Shown here: piece after piece, positions 9,971-21,224 of the stretch
Numbering within the stretch: the first letter of the stretch is position 1
Layout of the letters: every line of letters begins with the position of its first letter
From: Daphnia carinata
Taxonomy: Eukaryota > Arthropoda > Branchiopoda > Diplostraca > Daphniidae
DNA length: 64,000 nt
Reading direction: 5' to 3'
Assembly (NCBI RefSeq): GCF_022539665.2
Contig: NC_081337.1
Span: 11,277,768 to 11,341,767, forward strand
Notes under the pieces: model-generated
What the model was told of the DNA's origin: nothing
The model's database searches: none
The model's input: the letters and a program-made list of their open reading frames with translations, nothing else
Position numbers and translations under genes: made by a program

Positions 9971-11974
9971 TGGGGGAGACCGGGGCTATTCCGGTCGGTT
10001 TTTATTTTTTGGCAATAACTTCTCATCTATTTGAGATATTTTATGGATTTTTGTTTTAGAAGATGAAGAAATAACCAAATTTTAACAGGTTTTTTCAAAA
10101 AATATTTTTCGAGTTAAATTCTGAATCACAAATGTCACACAAAACTTTGCATAGAGTGACCGGACTAACCCCGTTGCTGGGTTTATGCCGACCCTTAAAC
10201 AAGGAATAAGCCTTTACAAATTGGTCCTTTTATCTTGTAAGACCGCACGACCACAACGAGTTTTTTAAATGGAGCAATCAGTGTGGCTCCATTTTGCGTT
10301 TCGTCATCATTAACTTGAAACAATGAGACTTTGCGCTGCTTTTTCTCTGGTACATTTTCGCAGACAGCAACCCGAGTCAAGAGCGCAATATCATCGATCC
10401 GCACTCGTTCACCGAGATGTGTGGCCAACCAATCGTCTAGTTCTCGACGCAAAGCATGTTTGAACGGTCCAAAGAGGGATACGTCCAACGGTTGCAGCTT
10501 ATGTGAGCAATGGGGCGGAAATGTAAGCAACACCACTCCATTCCGCTGTGCAAATTCAATACACTTCTCCCCTTATTATCCAGCTGGCTGACATGATTAT
10601 CTAGCAGAAGTAGATTCTTAGATGTTATAGAACTACCAGTTTGTTTCACAAAATGCTGGAAGCACAATAAGAATGAGGTACTGTTCATCCACCCGGTCCT
10701 ATTTGCGATCCCAATGCAGTCAGGCAGTCCATCCCGTATCCAGCGCGATTAAAAGCCAACGCGCGTATAGAGAAAAATTGGGGACATGATGCAACCGGAC
10801 GCTCAAATAAACCCTACCATTGTCGTTGTTTCGCCGCGTTCACCAGAAATCGTTTGATGAACTTTTTTTTGGCCAGTTGGAGCGACTGCGCGAGGTGTTT
10901 TCATTACCGTTGAGATGCCTGTCTCATCCGTATTCCAAATTTGTGATGGAGCGAAATCATGTTCCTCGTAGACTTGCACCAGTTGGGTGAAGATGCGATC
11001 AACGACAATCCTGTTAAAGGCCGATGCACGCGTTTGGCTGTTGGGTTCCGGTGCTCGGATTGAAAGCTCTCCGTGGCGTTTCAGGAATCCGGTAAACCTA
11101 TCTTCACCTGCTGTTGCAACCTAAGCACGTATACTAGGAAATCCGATTTAGCGAATAAAACGAGCAATGAGTGGGATAGAAAAATACTATATTGAACTTG
11201 CGACAAAAACGGACGAAGCGAGAAAAACGTGCCGAAAAACGTCTGAGCCATTTCAAACGTTATCAATCATGCCGTGTTTATAAAAAGAACCAAAGACTTA
11301 TGACAAGCGGAACAATAGGCCGATAAATTAAAGAAAAGGAAGGAAAATCAGGGAGCGCGGGAAGCCCGACTGAGTTGCCATGGCAACTCGGTAACACCTG
11401 CTATTCCATTAATTCACCATTGCTCTGGAATTTAATGGACGGGAAGTCGGCATACTGAAAAGCAAGTTTCCGGACTTGCCCTTTACTTAATCCATCATTT
11501 AACCGTGCACATTGCAGTAAATATTGCATCAGTTCGACCTCCGTTGAAACGCTTAAAAATGGCCGCTAATGTTCCGTTCGTTTAAGTATTGGAGGCAAGG
11601 TTCCGCCATGAAAACACTGCACTTTTTTCTTATATTCACTTAGTGTACTGCGCTTCACTTGAAATGCCTCTCCTGCTAGTCACAGTGCCATTTGGCCACT
11701 TAATAGGGTATGCACGGTCCGCTTCAGTGTCTTCTGGTCAGGTCGGAAAAAGCCAGTTTTGCGCAAATAATTTCGCATCTTCTCTGAACATAATTATTGA
11801 CGAGAATTAGTTATATATCAGTCAATGTTTATTAAATCATCTTAATTATTTCCACAGTGATGCATTACTTTATTCTTAACATCAGGATTTATTACTTGAA
11901 TTTTCAAATAGAAATTAGTTCTTTAAAAGTAGACTGACCGGGAAAACCCCTGACTGGCGTAGCCCCGGCCTCCA
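9971..11974 (-). mobile_element. Pogo/Tigger-like DNA transposon, decayed
   Basis: Imperfect terminal inverted repeats are seen at 9971-9997 (GGGGGAGACCGGGGCTA) and 11950-11974. TA is present on both outer sides (9969-9970 and 11975-11976), as expected for the Tc1/mariner/pogo group. The interior carries a broken DDE_1-type transposase on the minus strand. Confidence 0.75.
10195..11778 (-). pseudogene. Pogo-like DDE_1 transposase pseudogene
   Basis: Reading the minus strand from an ATG at 11778, the segments follow the jerky/Tigger order. An N-terminal helix-turn-helix region comes first ('KTGFFRPDQKTLKRTVH'), then 'LSKGQVRKLAFQYADFP' near 11460. The CENP-B-like part near 11080 has 'FTGFLKRHGELSIR'. 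The first catalytic Asp is in 'IWNTDETGISTV' near 10940, the second block in 'LLLLDNHVSQLD' near 10590, and 'PPHCSHKLQPLDVSLFGPFK' lies near 10490. The enzyme would cut and rejoin transposon ends. The reading needs several frame changes and contains stops, so it is inactive. An independent copy of the same family lies at 49079-51985. Confidence 0.8.
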
Positions 11975-12117
11975 TACATATTCTACCAACATAAATATAA
12001 AGTTTTTAAAGATTGTAACTATATTTCATTAAAATATAACTAAAGATTACTTATTTCGTTCTATTCTACTTTTTAACACAATGCAAGTTTAGTAAATTTG
12101 TGAAAACATGAATAGAA

Positions 12118-13045
12118 ATGATTTAAATGTTAATGATAATGAGAATGATTGCTTGCTTAAAGAATAAATTATATGTTTGGATAATATAAATTCGTTACTG
12201 GTATGGTTGTGTATTATGTACTCTCCGTTTATTTCATTTTAATACAGATTTGTATTGTCGCGGATAAAAAGGGGGTGTAGTTCTTCACATAGATGAATCA
12301 CCCGCTCCTGTAGCTAGGGCCATGGGAAAGAAAATCAGTAAAAGAATCAGTAGTTAGGAAGATACGAGGATGCGTCAGCCGGAAGGGGAGTATTTTACAA
12401 AAGGGTATAAAGAGTAGTTACAAATCCGTGTTAGTTGAGTTCCCGTGGGTCCCTAGCGGTTTTCACAGTGTTGCTCCAAGTTTCGGTAAAGTTCTTGCTT
12501 ATTCTTTGGTTGTTATTAGGGAAGAAGATTGTGTTACGTGTTGTTGTCACTTGTTGTATTCCTTCGTTCTGAGTTAAATACAAAAGTGCATGGGACAGTA
12601 TGTACTTCCATATAGTCTTCCATGTAGTGAAATCATTTTTAGAGTCTTCAAAAATAGATGCGTTTTAAACTGATAATGATGCTTAGCAAAACACAATTGA
12701 AACTTTATTTCTATTTCATCTATTTCTGAAGGCTCTAAAAGTATATCACTATATGGAAACCTATAAAGAAGTACTGTACATGCAAATCTGTATTAAAATT
12801 CATGAACGGAAATAAAATAATACACCGAAACAACCACAATCGACTTTAGGAACAACATTTTTGTTAGCTTGTCTTCTTCGTATTTTTATCTTCTGTTAAC
12901 TTTAATACTAGTACTTGCTATTTTATGAGTTTATTCCCAAAAACTATTAATTCTTGTTTTACCTCTTATTGCTATAGATATTATCCAAACAAATTATTTA
13001 TACCTTAAACACGCAATCATTCTCATTGTTATTAGAATTTAATCC
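12118..13045. mobile_element. Palindromic AT-rich element, split by a solo LTR
   Basis: The left arm (12118-12251 plus 12598-12665) matches the right arm (about 12718-12830 plus 12975-13045) in inverted orientation, for example GAGAATGATTGC and TTTGGATAATAT. The right arm carries about 145 extra bases. There is no ORF. It is a decayed inverted-repeat element; termini and target duplication could not be fixed. Confidence 0.6.
12256..12597 (+). mobile_element. Solo LTR, 342 bp
   Basis: The block begins TGTCGCGG and ends GGGACA, with GTAT on both sides (12252-12255 and 12598-12601). A TATA-like GTATAAAG lies near 12404. The sequence across the join continues the palindromic element, which supports an insertion. 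The retrotransposon family is not identifiable from the LTR alone. Confidence 0.7.
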
Positions 13046-13387
13046 ATTATTATTGCTGCAGTACAAAATGCACTTTTTAAAATTAATAGTTAATAGTACT
13101 AATAGATAAAAAATTGAAAAAAATTTTGCTAGATTTTATTTCTTTAGATTATTTGATTGTATAATTATTTTAAGGAAATAGTATGCAACAAATTCCAATA
13201 AGTTTTAGATATATCTAAATTAAATAAAGTTATTAATTTAAAAAAATTATATTTTTATATGGCTAGGATGTGTAAAGTTTTATATAGAGAGTTAAATTGG
13301 AATCTGACCGGTAGATTGCGATAGCTGTAAAGAAAAAAAGGCTGATTTTTTTTTGTATCAATTATATCATTTCCTAAGTATCAGTTG
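13046..13387. other. AT-rich stretch without recognised gene
   Basis: Nothing recognisable beyond A/T runs. Confidence 0.4.
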
Positions 13388-13528
13388 GGAGGTCGGAGAA
13401 AAAGGCCCAGACGAAAAAGGCCCGCGAAAAAGGCCCAGACGAAAAAGGCCCATACGAAAAAGGCCCACTTTTTTCCAAATTCAAAAGTGGACCTTTTTCT
13501 CCATTGGACTGGGCCTTTTTCTCCGCTC
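13388..13528. repeat. Iteron array, GAAAAAGGCCC
   Basis: Five direct copies of GAAAAAGGCCC, each preceded by a variable CG, GC or AG pair, are followed by inverted copies ending in CTTTTTCTCC. The tip aligns as GnnnGnCGGnGAAAnAGGnC with both tips of the MULE at 21218-25095. It is probably one end of a related element. Confidence 0.6.
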
Positions 13529-13928
13529 AATTTCTATGTTCCTACAAACTTTATATTTGTTTCCAAAATTGTATTTCCCACCTCTATTCCGTGGAATTTG
13601 GAATGTACAAAGGTTGCTGAAACCGTGATATTCTATAAGGTTTGCAGAGATCAAACAATGTTAACGTTTGTACGCTAGTTAATCTTTGATTATTTATTCG
13701 GTTGCAATCTAATTTCGGATTATGTTAGTATTTATCTATTGCTAATATCCCGTTACATAAGGTTCATTTTTCACAATTTTTGTTTACTGAACAACTATCG
13801 CTTCTTTAAATATAATAGAAGAAATACATGTTTTCCGCACTTAGCCTTGTTCTGTCCACCCTCTTTAATCATTCCTCCCAACCCCCAGTCCCTTTCCCTT
13901 ATTATTTCCCTTTGTCGATGCTTATGCC

Positions 13929-14436
13929 ATAGATAAAGACCACTGATTCGTTGTGAATACGGAAACTGAATGAGTTCCGCGGGGCTTTTGTGGTTGCTGG
14001 GAACAAAGATATGTTACCACGAAGACTAGTTTGTTATTATTAACATTTGATAAATAATGTTTATAGGAACATTTACTAAATAATGTTTATAGGAACATTT
14101 AATAAATAATGTTTATAGGAATAATATTACAAACCTAAACTATCGTCTGAGGCAAGGACCAAAACAAAGACTATTGTAATTCAATATTGATTCTAATACC
14201 ATTTATTCCTTATACGTTTTCAATTCTTTTAACAATTACAAAGAGCCCAATAAATATATTAAAATTATAACCTACTGCTATAAATGATTTTGTTCGTTCT
14301 TCGTGTCCTGTTTTCACCTTTTGCACATTTTCAAGCAGCTATTGATTACCTAATTACACATCACATACTACATTGAGATATAAGGAAGCTTTACACTTTA
14401 CGTTAACAAAGCTACTAATAATGACAAATCAATTTT
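13929..14436 (+). repeat. Left inverted-repeat arm of X
   Basis: The inner part includes three tandem copies of a unit of about 30 bases containing AATAATGTTTATAGGAA (14045-14132). The right arm has only one. Confidence 0.65.
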
Positions 14437-14447
14437 CTACCATGACG

Positions 14448-16120
14448 GTGGCAAAAACAATAAAGATGAATTGAGCAAGCTAAATAAAAAAAATTGATAA
14501 ATGTAATGTGTGAACAAAGCGAACAGACAATGAAAGAGACCAATTTTGCAAAAAAATTTTGTAAAATAAAATTTATTGACAATTCTCTGCACATTACAAT
14601 TACTTTTGCAACTTTAAAAAGGCACAATAGCCCTTTCAAAAGTTGCCGTCAACCCAGGCAGGGGGAGACACTGCCTTGTTGACCCACCGGGGAGATTGGC
14701 TAAGAGAAGCCGGAAGAAGAGCTGAAGATTTGGAACATTTTTAAAGGAGCGATTAACCTTTAGTTCGGATTTGTGGGTAGCCACGTCGCCCTCCGTGAAC
14801 ACATCATCGGACTAAGCGGACCCCCACGTCCCCTTTCCGGCCAGAGCCCTCCAAACCTCGGTATATGTTGTTTTTATATATACCGTACAGTAGGGGCATG
14901 ACCCCCTACGGGCTTATTAGGAGTCAAGGGGAAACGGGGCTACGGAAAGGAAAAGAGCCCAGATATGCACTTCAATTTTTTAAATATAAAATACCGTCTC
15001 GGGAATCCGAATTAAGTATAGAAATGTCATGTCTTCCATTCAATCGTTACAATTTATTCAGTGTCTTGCCCCAACCAAGAATCTTTTCAGATCCAATGTT
15101 ACTATTAACCTATGCTGAAAAAAGAAAACAACACCATTAAGCATCTCAATTGTTGCTCATGTGACTTACATGACTTATAGATTCAACTTCTGGCAGAAGC
15201 TTGGGAAAGGCCATACAAATTGCAGATGAAAATCATTGTATAAGGCTCTTGAATGATAAAATAGCACCCGTAGAATGTTGCATTGTTGATAGTTGTGTTC
15301 CCAGTATGCTGAAAATCCTTTCCTATTGGATAAATTTTTTTCTGTAGATTAGACATGGTTGGCAAAAAGGAGGAGAAAAGCTTCATCATCAATTCAAAAA
15401 ATTTTCAAGAAAATTCCTTTCATACCTAAAGAGTCCATGTATGATGTTCATCGCTGCAATGCCAGTGAAGTGAAACATCTTTAGGGCCATTTAAGTACCC
15501 AGCTTCACCAACACTCTGAGCGTAAAGGACAAGTTGTTCTTTAGCAAGGGAAGCAGAATTATTTGAGGCTTCTAGCTGTGACAGAACTATAAAGGATTGC
15601 TGTTATACAGGATTCATTCACACAAGATGGTACTTCTCATTAGACAATGTGCATACTCTATTACTTTACCTCATACATTAATGGTAATGCACTCTCAGTG
15701 TTTTATCAACTGTAGGCTAACTCTTCCATCCGGTAACACTTCCAGACTTGACTTGATCCCCTGCTAAAATTCTGTGAATGCAAAATAATAGCATTAAAAA
15801 TACTTTTTCGATAGACAAAAAACCAAAAAGTACCTAATTCATGTTTTATGTTGAACTCGTGCTATTTCTTCTCTCCCCGGTGGGTCAACAAGGCAGTGTC
15901 TCCCTCTGCCTGGGTTGACGGCAACTTTTGAAAGGGCTATTATGCCTTTTTAAAGTTGCATAAATAATTGTAATCTGCAGAGAATTGTAAATAAAATTTT
16001 TTTATAAAAATATTTTTTGCAAAATTTGTTTCTTTTTTGTCTGTGTTCGTGTTCCCACCTTAGAGTTATGAACATTTACTTTATTTCCCTTGCTCAATTC
16101 ACCTTTAGTTTTTGTACCAC
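14448..16120 (-). mobile_element. Inverted-repeat element Y, copy 1
   Basis: Arms of about 200 bases pair 14448-14697 with 15872-16120, sharing AAGTTGCCGTCAACCCAGGC and ATAGCCCTTTCAAAAGTTGCC. The interior is about 85-90% similar to copy 2 by eye but lacks the part found at 25970-26590. On the minus strand it contains a short coding-like start ('MAFPKLLPEVES', ATG near 15212, followed by a GTAAGT donor). That start matches a gene fragment at 19319-19375. No transposase is recognised. Confidence 0.6.
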
Positions 16121-16159
16121 CTTTTATGATGCGCATTCTTTCCATTGGTTTACCATTTA

Positions 16160-16218
16160 TCTGGGATTTGAACCACTAACCTATAGCATTCCAGCATAGC
16201 GCGCTACTGTTGCGCCAT
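16160..16218 (-). other. tRNA-like module
   Basis: On the minus strand GGCGCAACAGTAGCGCG is followed by B-box GTTCAAATCCC in tRNA spacing. It lies just outside the right end of Y copy 1. Stems are imperfect. Confidence 0.5.
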
Positions 16219-16321
16219 GACTGTTCTTATAAATTTTAGTTATGATCTTGATGCCTATGTTAAAATAGGTTCGTCATTAGGCTATTATGGAATGCCTATC
16301 ATGATAATAACAAATTATAGA

Positions 16322-16383
16322 TGGCATAATGGCAAAGCTACTGAATTGCATGCAAGATTACTTAGGTTCGATCCCCATATCAG
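16322..16383 (+). other. tRNA-like module
   Basis: TGGCATAATGGCAAAGC is followed by B-box GGTTCGATCCC. It faces the module at 16160-16218 divergently, about 100 bases away. Confidence 0.5.
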
Positions 16384-16528
16384 TCAATTGAAAATCTAAA
16401 TAAATAAATGGAAAAAATAAGTAATGTTACAAAGTATTTTATTTTCCCTCCTTCCACCCACAAATCCACCACTATACATATTCCACATAATACAACATAC
16501 AATACATACATATATACACTTAAAACTA

Positions 16529-16852
16529 ACCCGTTGGCTGCCACGCCATCTTAACTACGGTCGCTACGTCGCTATCATAGGGATAGCGACCAAGGGGGCC
16601 GGGTAGGCCGGGCTGATACGATGATGAGACCTTTACGGGAATGCACACCCCAGGTCTCATCTATCGCATCGATCAAGGGAAAGTCCCTATGGTGCATTGC
16701 CTTTGGGGCCATTCGGCCAATCTTGGGCAGTGGCGCTGCTCCACTCCATGGCAGATAGCCATGGAGCAGAACAGCGCGGCCCGTCCCTGTCAAGCTACAA
16801 AAAAAGGGGATAAAAGGTGGGTGGCAGCCAACGGGTTAGTTAAGAATAAACA
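16529..16852. mobile_element. MITE-like element with 21-bp inverted repeats
   Basis: AACTAACCCGTTGGCTGCCAC at the left recurs inverted at the right (16829-16852). The 320-base interior is GC-rich and has no convincing ORF. The target duplication is unclear; TTAA-like bases adjoin both ends. Confidence 0.55.
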
Positions 16853-16875
16853 TTGCAAAACACACACAATACCAA

Positions 16876-17140
16876 AACGACGAGGCGAAGAGGCGGCTAC
16901 CACGAAGCAAAGACGGGATGGCGGGCGAGTCGAAGGCGGGGTGACCGGCGAGGCGAAGACGGGATGACGGGCGAGGCGAAGACGGGACGACGGGCGAGGC
17001 AAAGACGGGACGACGGGCGAGGCGAAGACGGGACGACGGGCGAGGCGAAGACGGGACGACGGGCGAGGCGAAGACGGAACGACGGGCGAGGCGAAGACGG
17101 GACGACAGGCGAAGCGAAGACGGGACGACAGGCGAAAAAG
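16876..17140. repeat. GC-rich minisatellite, 23-bp unit
   Basis: About eight near-perfect tandem copies of CGAGGCGAAGACGGGACGACG plus GG run from 16949, with more diverged copies before. Because 23 is not a multiple of three, every frame cycles and gives charged repetitive ORFs on both strands. Those ORFs are not genes. Confidence 0.9.
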
Positions 17141-17278
17141 TAGGGTCTAGTCTTTTTTTGTTAGACCCCAACCCCCATGCCCCAGGCTAAGATGACAAAT
17201 ATCTAATGAAAAAAGTATTATCCTCAGTCACCCACTTTGTTCAACAGCGCCTTAACAGCGCGGGAAAAATTTCGTCTC

Positions 17279-17345
17279 ACACCGGGTTAGAACCACTGCA
17301 ATCCGTATCTGAATCCGATCCTGTCCCACTGACCTATTACTTTTA
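17279..17345 (-). other. tRNA-like module in left arm
   Basis: On the minus strand, GGATTGCAGTGGTTCTAACCC corresponds to the right-arm module but has a mutated B-box (TTCTAACCC instead of TTCGATCCC). Confidence 0.5.
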
Positions 17346-17436
17346 CTCGTTGTTGTCTATACTTTTGCTTATAAAAGGATGTGGAAGATGAATACAAAAA
17401 TGGCAGTGCTATACGCTGCCGATCTAGTTAGTCATT

Positions 17437-17496
17437 ATGGTGCGTAAGCGGTAAGTTTTGCTTTGAGACGCGGGAGATCGGTGTTCAAGACTTCAC
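17437..17496 (+). other. Weak tRNA-like module between the arms
   Basis: GGTGCGTAAGCGGTAAG is followed by GTGTTCAAGACTTC. The pattern is tRNA-like but the B-box is degenerate. Confidence 0.3.
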
Positions 17497-17633
17497 ATAG
17501 AAAATCACTTTTATACATCATGTCGTTCTGAAGAATCGTTTGTAAATAATATAACTTACAAATAGTAAAAAATTTTCCCCTTCAACCTCCATGAAATAAA
17601 CGATTATATAGGTATTTATAAGACAATGTCTTA

Positions 17634-17702
17634 AGAAATTGTAGCTCAGTGGTAGATGTTCGTATTCAGACACGGATAGCAGTGGTTCGATCCCGATATG
17701 AG
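17634..17702 (+). other. tRNA-like module with near-consensus A and B boxes
   Basis: TAGCTCAGTGG (17642-17652) and GGTTCGATCCC (17684-17694) match the tRNA A and B box consensus and are 31 bases apart. The flanking strands that would form the acceptor stem do not pair, so a working tRNA is unlikely. Pol III could still recognise the boxes. Confidence 0.65.
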
Positions 17703-17799
17703 ACGAAATTTTTACCGCGCTGTAAAGTCGCCGTTGAACAAAGTGGGTGACTGAGAATAATATTTTTTTCATTAGATATTTGTCATCACATCACATGTA

Positions 17800-18590
17800 G
17801 AAATTTTGCAACCTCACACATGTCTGGATTTCAAGCTAGTAAACATTAAGTCTGTCTGACAATACAATTTTCTTTCTTGAACAGCTGCACGCTATTTCGG
17901 CCATGTTTCACGGAAAAAATTCTTCAATGAGACAAGGGCATTGATTGTGTGTTATCGTGCCTATTTCAATTAACCAATCACCAGGCAAGGAAAAAAATTC
18001 TTCGAAGCAACTACAAAGCTACATGGCTGCCAATATATACTGCTCCTATTTGTGATAACAATGTATGAAAGGTAGTATCAGCAAATGGTTTTATTGTTGT
18101 TTTATTTGTAACCTAACCTTATAATGCAAACCTCCCTTTTTCTTTTGTTAGTGATGAAGATGGAATTTTCTGTCCTACTTGTTTCTGTCATAGACTGTGG
18201 GGTCCACCGTTACAAATCTCTACATCAGCAACAATCGTTTCTCACTGCTCAGAACCTGCAAATGTCGTGAATGAAAAAATTTTAGTTAAAAATAATTTAA
18301 AAAATAGTTGTAACACCAAGCATTATTAAACGACTTGCCTAACTAAAGAAACCGCTGGAACCACAATGTTTGTCTCCACAATCCTGAAATGATTGAAATG
18401 GCAAGCTTTGCTTTATTTCATTAATTCTAATTTTAAAAAAAGGAAAAAGCCTAACTGCATGGTTGAGCAGTTTGGCTTGATGCCTTTTTTAAAAAGCAAG
18501 AAGGTAGCAATAACCATTATCTCAATGTGCCTGTCGTGCTGACTTTTAAGGACACGAGTTACCGTGAAACAAAAGAAAAATACAATAGGT
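17800..18590. other. Stretch without recognised gene
   Basis: AT-rich, with no exon or repeat structure I can support. Confidence 0.4.
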
Positions 18591-18593
18591 AAT

Positions 18594-19375
18594 TCATTGA
18601 TGGGTCTTGCTGTTAGATGTTTCTAGTACGTCGAGGTGGTGGCGATGAGGTATCCTCCTTAACAAGCTCAGGTTCGCTAGTTGTTTTCTTGCCACCACGT
18701 GTCCGTTTCGTGGCCGGCACGGCCGGAGGTTCATCCGCCATTGTTGCGGCAGATACTGCCGGGCCCTTCTTTTGTCGTGAACGTTTGGCGGCCGGTGCTT
18801 TCTCTTCCTCTTCTTTTGTAGTAGCGGCCACAGTCTCAATGTCGGGGTCGCGTTCCAGCTGGACAGAGACTTTCTTCTCGGCCGGTGAAGCCGTCTTCCG
18901 CGTCGAACGGGTGGATCTGACTGGCGAATGCGCCGTTTCGGCCACGTCAAAATGAACTTTGAATGCGCCCTTTGCGCGAGTAGATCGTCCATTTTTGACG
19001 GATGTGACTCGCGATCCATCGTTCGCCTCCGGCTCATCTGGCACGTGATTGGCATGGATGTCGACAGCGTGTCCGTTGCCTTCGTGTAACATTTCTACAT
19101 CATCCAATCCAGCAACGTGTTTATTGGCTTTCGTTTCACCACGACGCCTTTTGCCTTCCGGCGCTTCCTTCTCCGGAACGGAGACACGTTTGAGCACCTC
19201 GACGTGTTGTTTTCTTCGTCACCACGACATCGGCTTTTATTGTTCATCTATAATAAGACAGTAAAACACCATTAGGCATAAAAACTCTTAATTCATATAT
19301 ATATATTTCATACCTTACATGATTCGTGAGTTGATTGCTAGCATATTCTTCTGGCAGAAGCTTCGGAAGAGACAT
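18594..19375 (-). pseudogene. Fragment of an unrecognised basic, low-complexity protein gene
   Basis: A start exon at 19375-19319 ('MSLPKLLPEEYASNQLTNH', then a GTAAGG donor) is followed by an intron and a long open block 19247-18613. The block is rich in Lys, Arg, Glu, Ala and Pro, with 'SPVRSTRSTRKTAS', 'AAKRSRQKKGPAVS' and a C-terminal 'PPPRRTRNI'. It is GC-rich against AT-rich surroundings, which suggests material taken from a host gene. The predicted junction does not stay in frame with the long ORF, and a stop lies near the start of exon 2, so it is probably broken. I do not recognise the family; a nuclear or nucleolar protein would fit the composition. It follows the vasa fragment head to tail, and the same start exon appears in both Y copies. 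Confidence 0.5.
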
Positions 19376-19414
19376 TTACGATTTTCGTTTACGCTCACCA
19401 TGGATGCTGGTAGA

Positions 19415-20860
19415 CTAGACACTTAAAGTTAAGACACTTTGCCCAATTCCAACAGTTTTGATTCTTACTTGTAAGTTGTTATTGCACGGGAATGCAGCGA
19501 CGAAGTCCGCCGTCTTTTTGCTGTCGACAAAAATGATAGTCTTGGCATCACCGAGATCTTGTAAAACTTCGATCAGCTTAGCTCTCTTATCTCTTTTCGA
19601 GCACTGAAAAAAACACCTGTTCAACATCCGAATTGGTGCTACCGACAATGCCTGTTGCGAAGAATATGTAGTCTTCCATGTACGTCGCAGCCAGCGCTTG
19701 TACTTCATCTAGGAATGTAGCCGAAAACATACAAACACGACGGATTCCCTACAGAGAAACAAATAGTATTACATCAGTATAATCTCATACTCAAAAGCCA
19801 TCGAGGACATACTTTCGGATGCATCGTTGGATGATTGACAATCTTTTCAACATTGGGACCGAAACCCATATCAAGCATTCGATCAGCTTCAACCAAAACT
19901 TAAAACCTGACTCCCGAGAAGTCAAATACTTCATGGTCGAAAACTCCTTGAATCGCCCCGCGGTCGCGACAAAAATATTGCACCCAGCTTGAAGATTTGA
20001 CCGCTGATGGCTCGTGAGAGTTCCTCCATATATAATCACAGACTTTAAAACCGAACTGTAGGAGAATTTACACGCCTCGCGGTCAATTTGAACGCCCAAT
20101 TCACGAGTGGGTGCGACAATTACAACTTCTGGCTTTTGCCCCATGGCATGAGGCGCACCAGCAACACCTTGTTCTAACAATATGTTCATAACCGGTACCA
20201 AGTACGCCGCCTGCATAAAAAAACGTAAAATTTTAGATGACTTAATCAACGAATATCACGAAGGGTTTATTGAGTATCTTAGATGCAATTGGACCTTTTA
20301 GTAGTCGCAATCACAGGCGTGCCCACTCAAAATTACTTTTACTTCAACTTACCCAGTTCATACCGACCCATTCAAATAAAGTAAGTACGAGGGCATCAAG
20401 GTTTCAAAATTACACAGCGTTAATTAATTGGATTACCGTTTTGCCGGAGCCCGTGACAGCACAAGCAATTAAATCTCTTTTGGCAAGAATAACTGCAACT
20501 GAAGCTTTCTGAACAGGTGTTGGTTTTATGTAGCCAGAATTCTTAATGTTTTGACGTAGTAGTTGGCGCAGGCCGGCTTCTTCGAATGATGTTATGTATT
20601 GAGGTACATCTTTTCCTGTAACCTGAAGCAAACCCAATAGATATTTTTAAATCATAAAATACAGTTTCGAGAAATGGCTTACCTGGAGGACGACTTTATC
20701 AAAATTGTTAAAGCGTACCCAAAGACGATGCCCTTAAACAGTTCCTTTTCATAGCATATCACAGCTTCCAGTCTGTATTGATCATGAGGCTTTCCATCTT
20801 CCGTGAAGCTGCAACATCAGGATCCCATGTATCCTACACAACATACTTTTTCGTCAAATT
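19415..20860 (-). pseudogene. vasa-like: Vasa-like DEAD-box RNA helicase fragment
   Basis: The minus strand encodes a recognisable part of a Vasa/DDX4 germline RNA helicase. It includes the Q-motif region ('FEEAGLRQLL' and 'YIKPTPVQK'), Walker A 'TGSGKT' with a correct splice junction to 'AAYLVPVMN' (20445 to 20214), 'PTREL', 'GG' and 'TAGR'. A further exon starts near 19745 with the 'SAT' motif and continues to 'IIFVDSKKTADFVAAF'. Introns are retained, so this is genomic DNA and not a retrocopy. It is broken: a one-base frame shift after TAGR, an in-frame TAA just before the catalytic motif, DEAD changed to VEAD, and an extra T near 19610. The C-terminal helicase motifs including HRIGRTGR are absent. 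A functional vasa gene presumably lies elsewhere in the genome. Confidence 0.82.
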
Positions 20861-21224
20861 GAACTAACAGAGCTCAATAAGATCCCTGAACAGTATAAAA
20901 AAAGGTAGATTTAAGTGATCATGACCTGTCATTCATAGATTAGTACTACCAGCCAATTACGCAGACAGCGACAGAGTTGCTGTTTTGTAAATTAAAATAT
21001 CAATTTGATTTGAAAAACAATAAAGGCGAATCGAGCAAGCTGACTAGAAAAAAAAGCTGATAAATGTAACTTGTGAATACAGCGAAAACAGACAATGAAA
21101 GAAACAATCTTTTGCAAAAAATTTTTTTATAAAAAGAATTTATTGACAATTCTCTGCACAACACAAATATTTTTGCAACTTTAAAAAAGGCATAATAGCC
21201 CTTTCAATAGTTGCCATGATTGAC

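Larger units (their letters stand above)
17190..17787. mobile_element. TIR element whose arms contain tRNA-like sequence
   Basis: The ends GATGACAAATATCTAATG and their complement (17770-17787) lead into about 150-base inverted arms. The arms share CACCCACTTTGTTCAACRGCG and ACGAAATTTTTNCCGCGCTG. The arms run through the B-box half of a tRNA-like module at 17279-17345 (minus) and 17634-17702 (plus). There is no ORF and no clear target duplication. Confidence 0.65.

Noticed and set aside
13388-13528. CRISPR array
   Set aside because: Units are 11-15 bases, occur in both orientations and lack regular spacers; the genome is eukaryotic.
16641-17171. Charged repetitive ORFs on both strands
   Set aside because: All frames of the 23-base minisatellite are open; no family or start context supports a protein.
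17634-17702. Functional tRNA gene
   Set aside because: A and B boxes are good but the acceptor stem does not pair and the module lies inside a mobile element arm.
18617-18955. Plus-strand 112-codon ORF
   Set aside because: Shadow of the Lys/Arg/Glu-rich minus-strand block.
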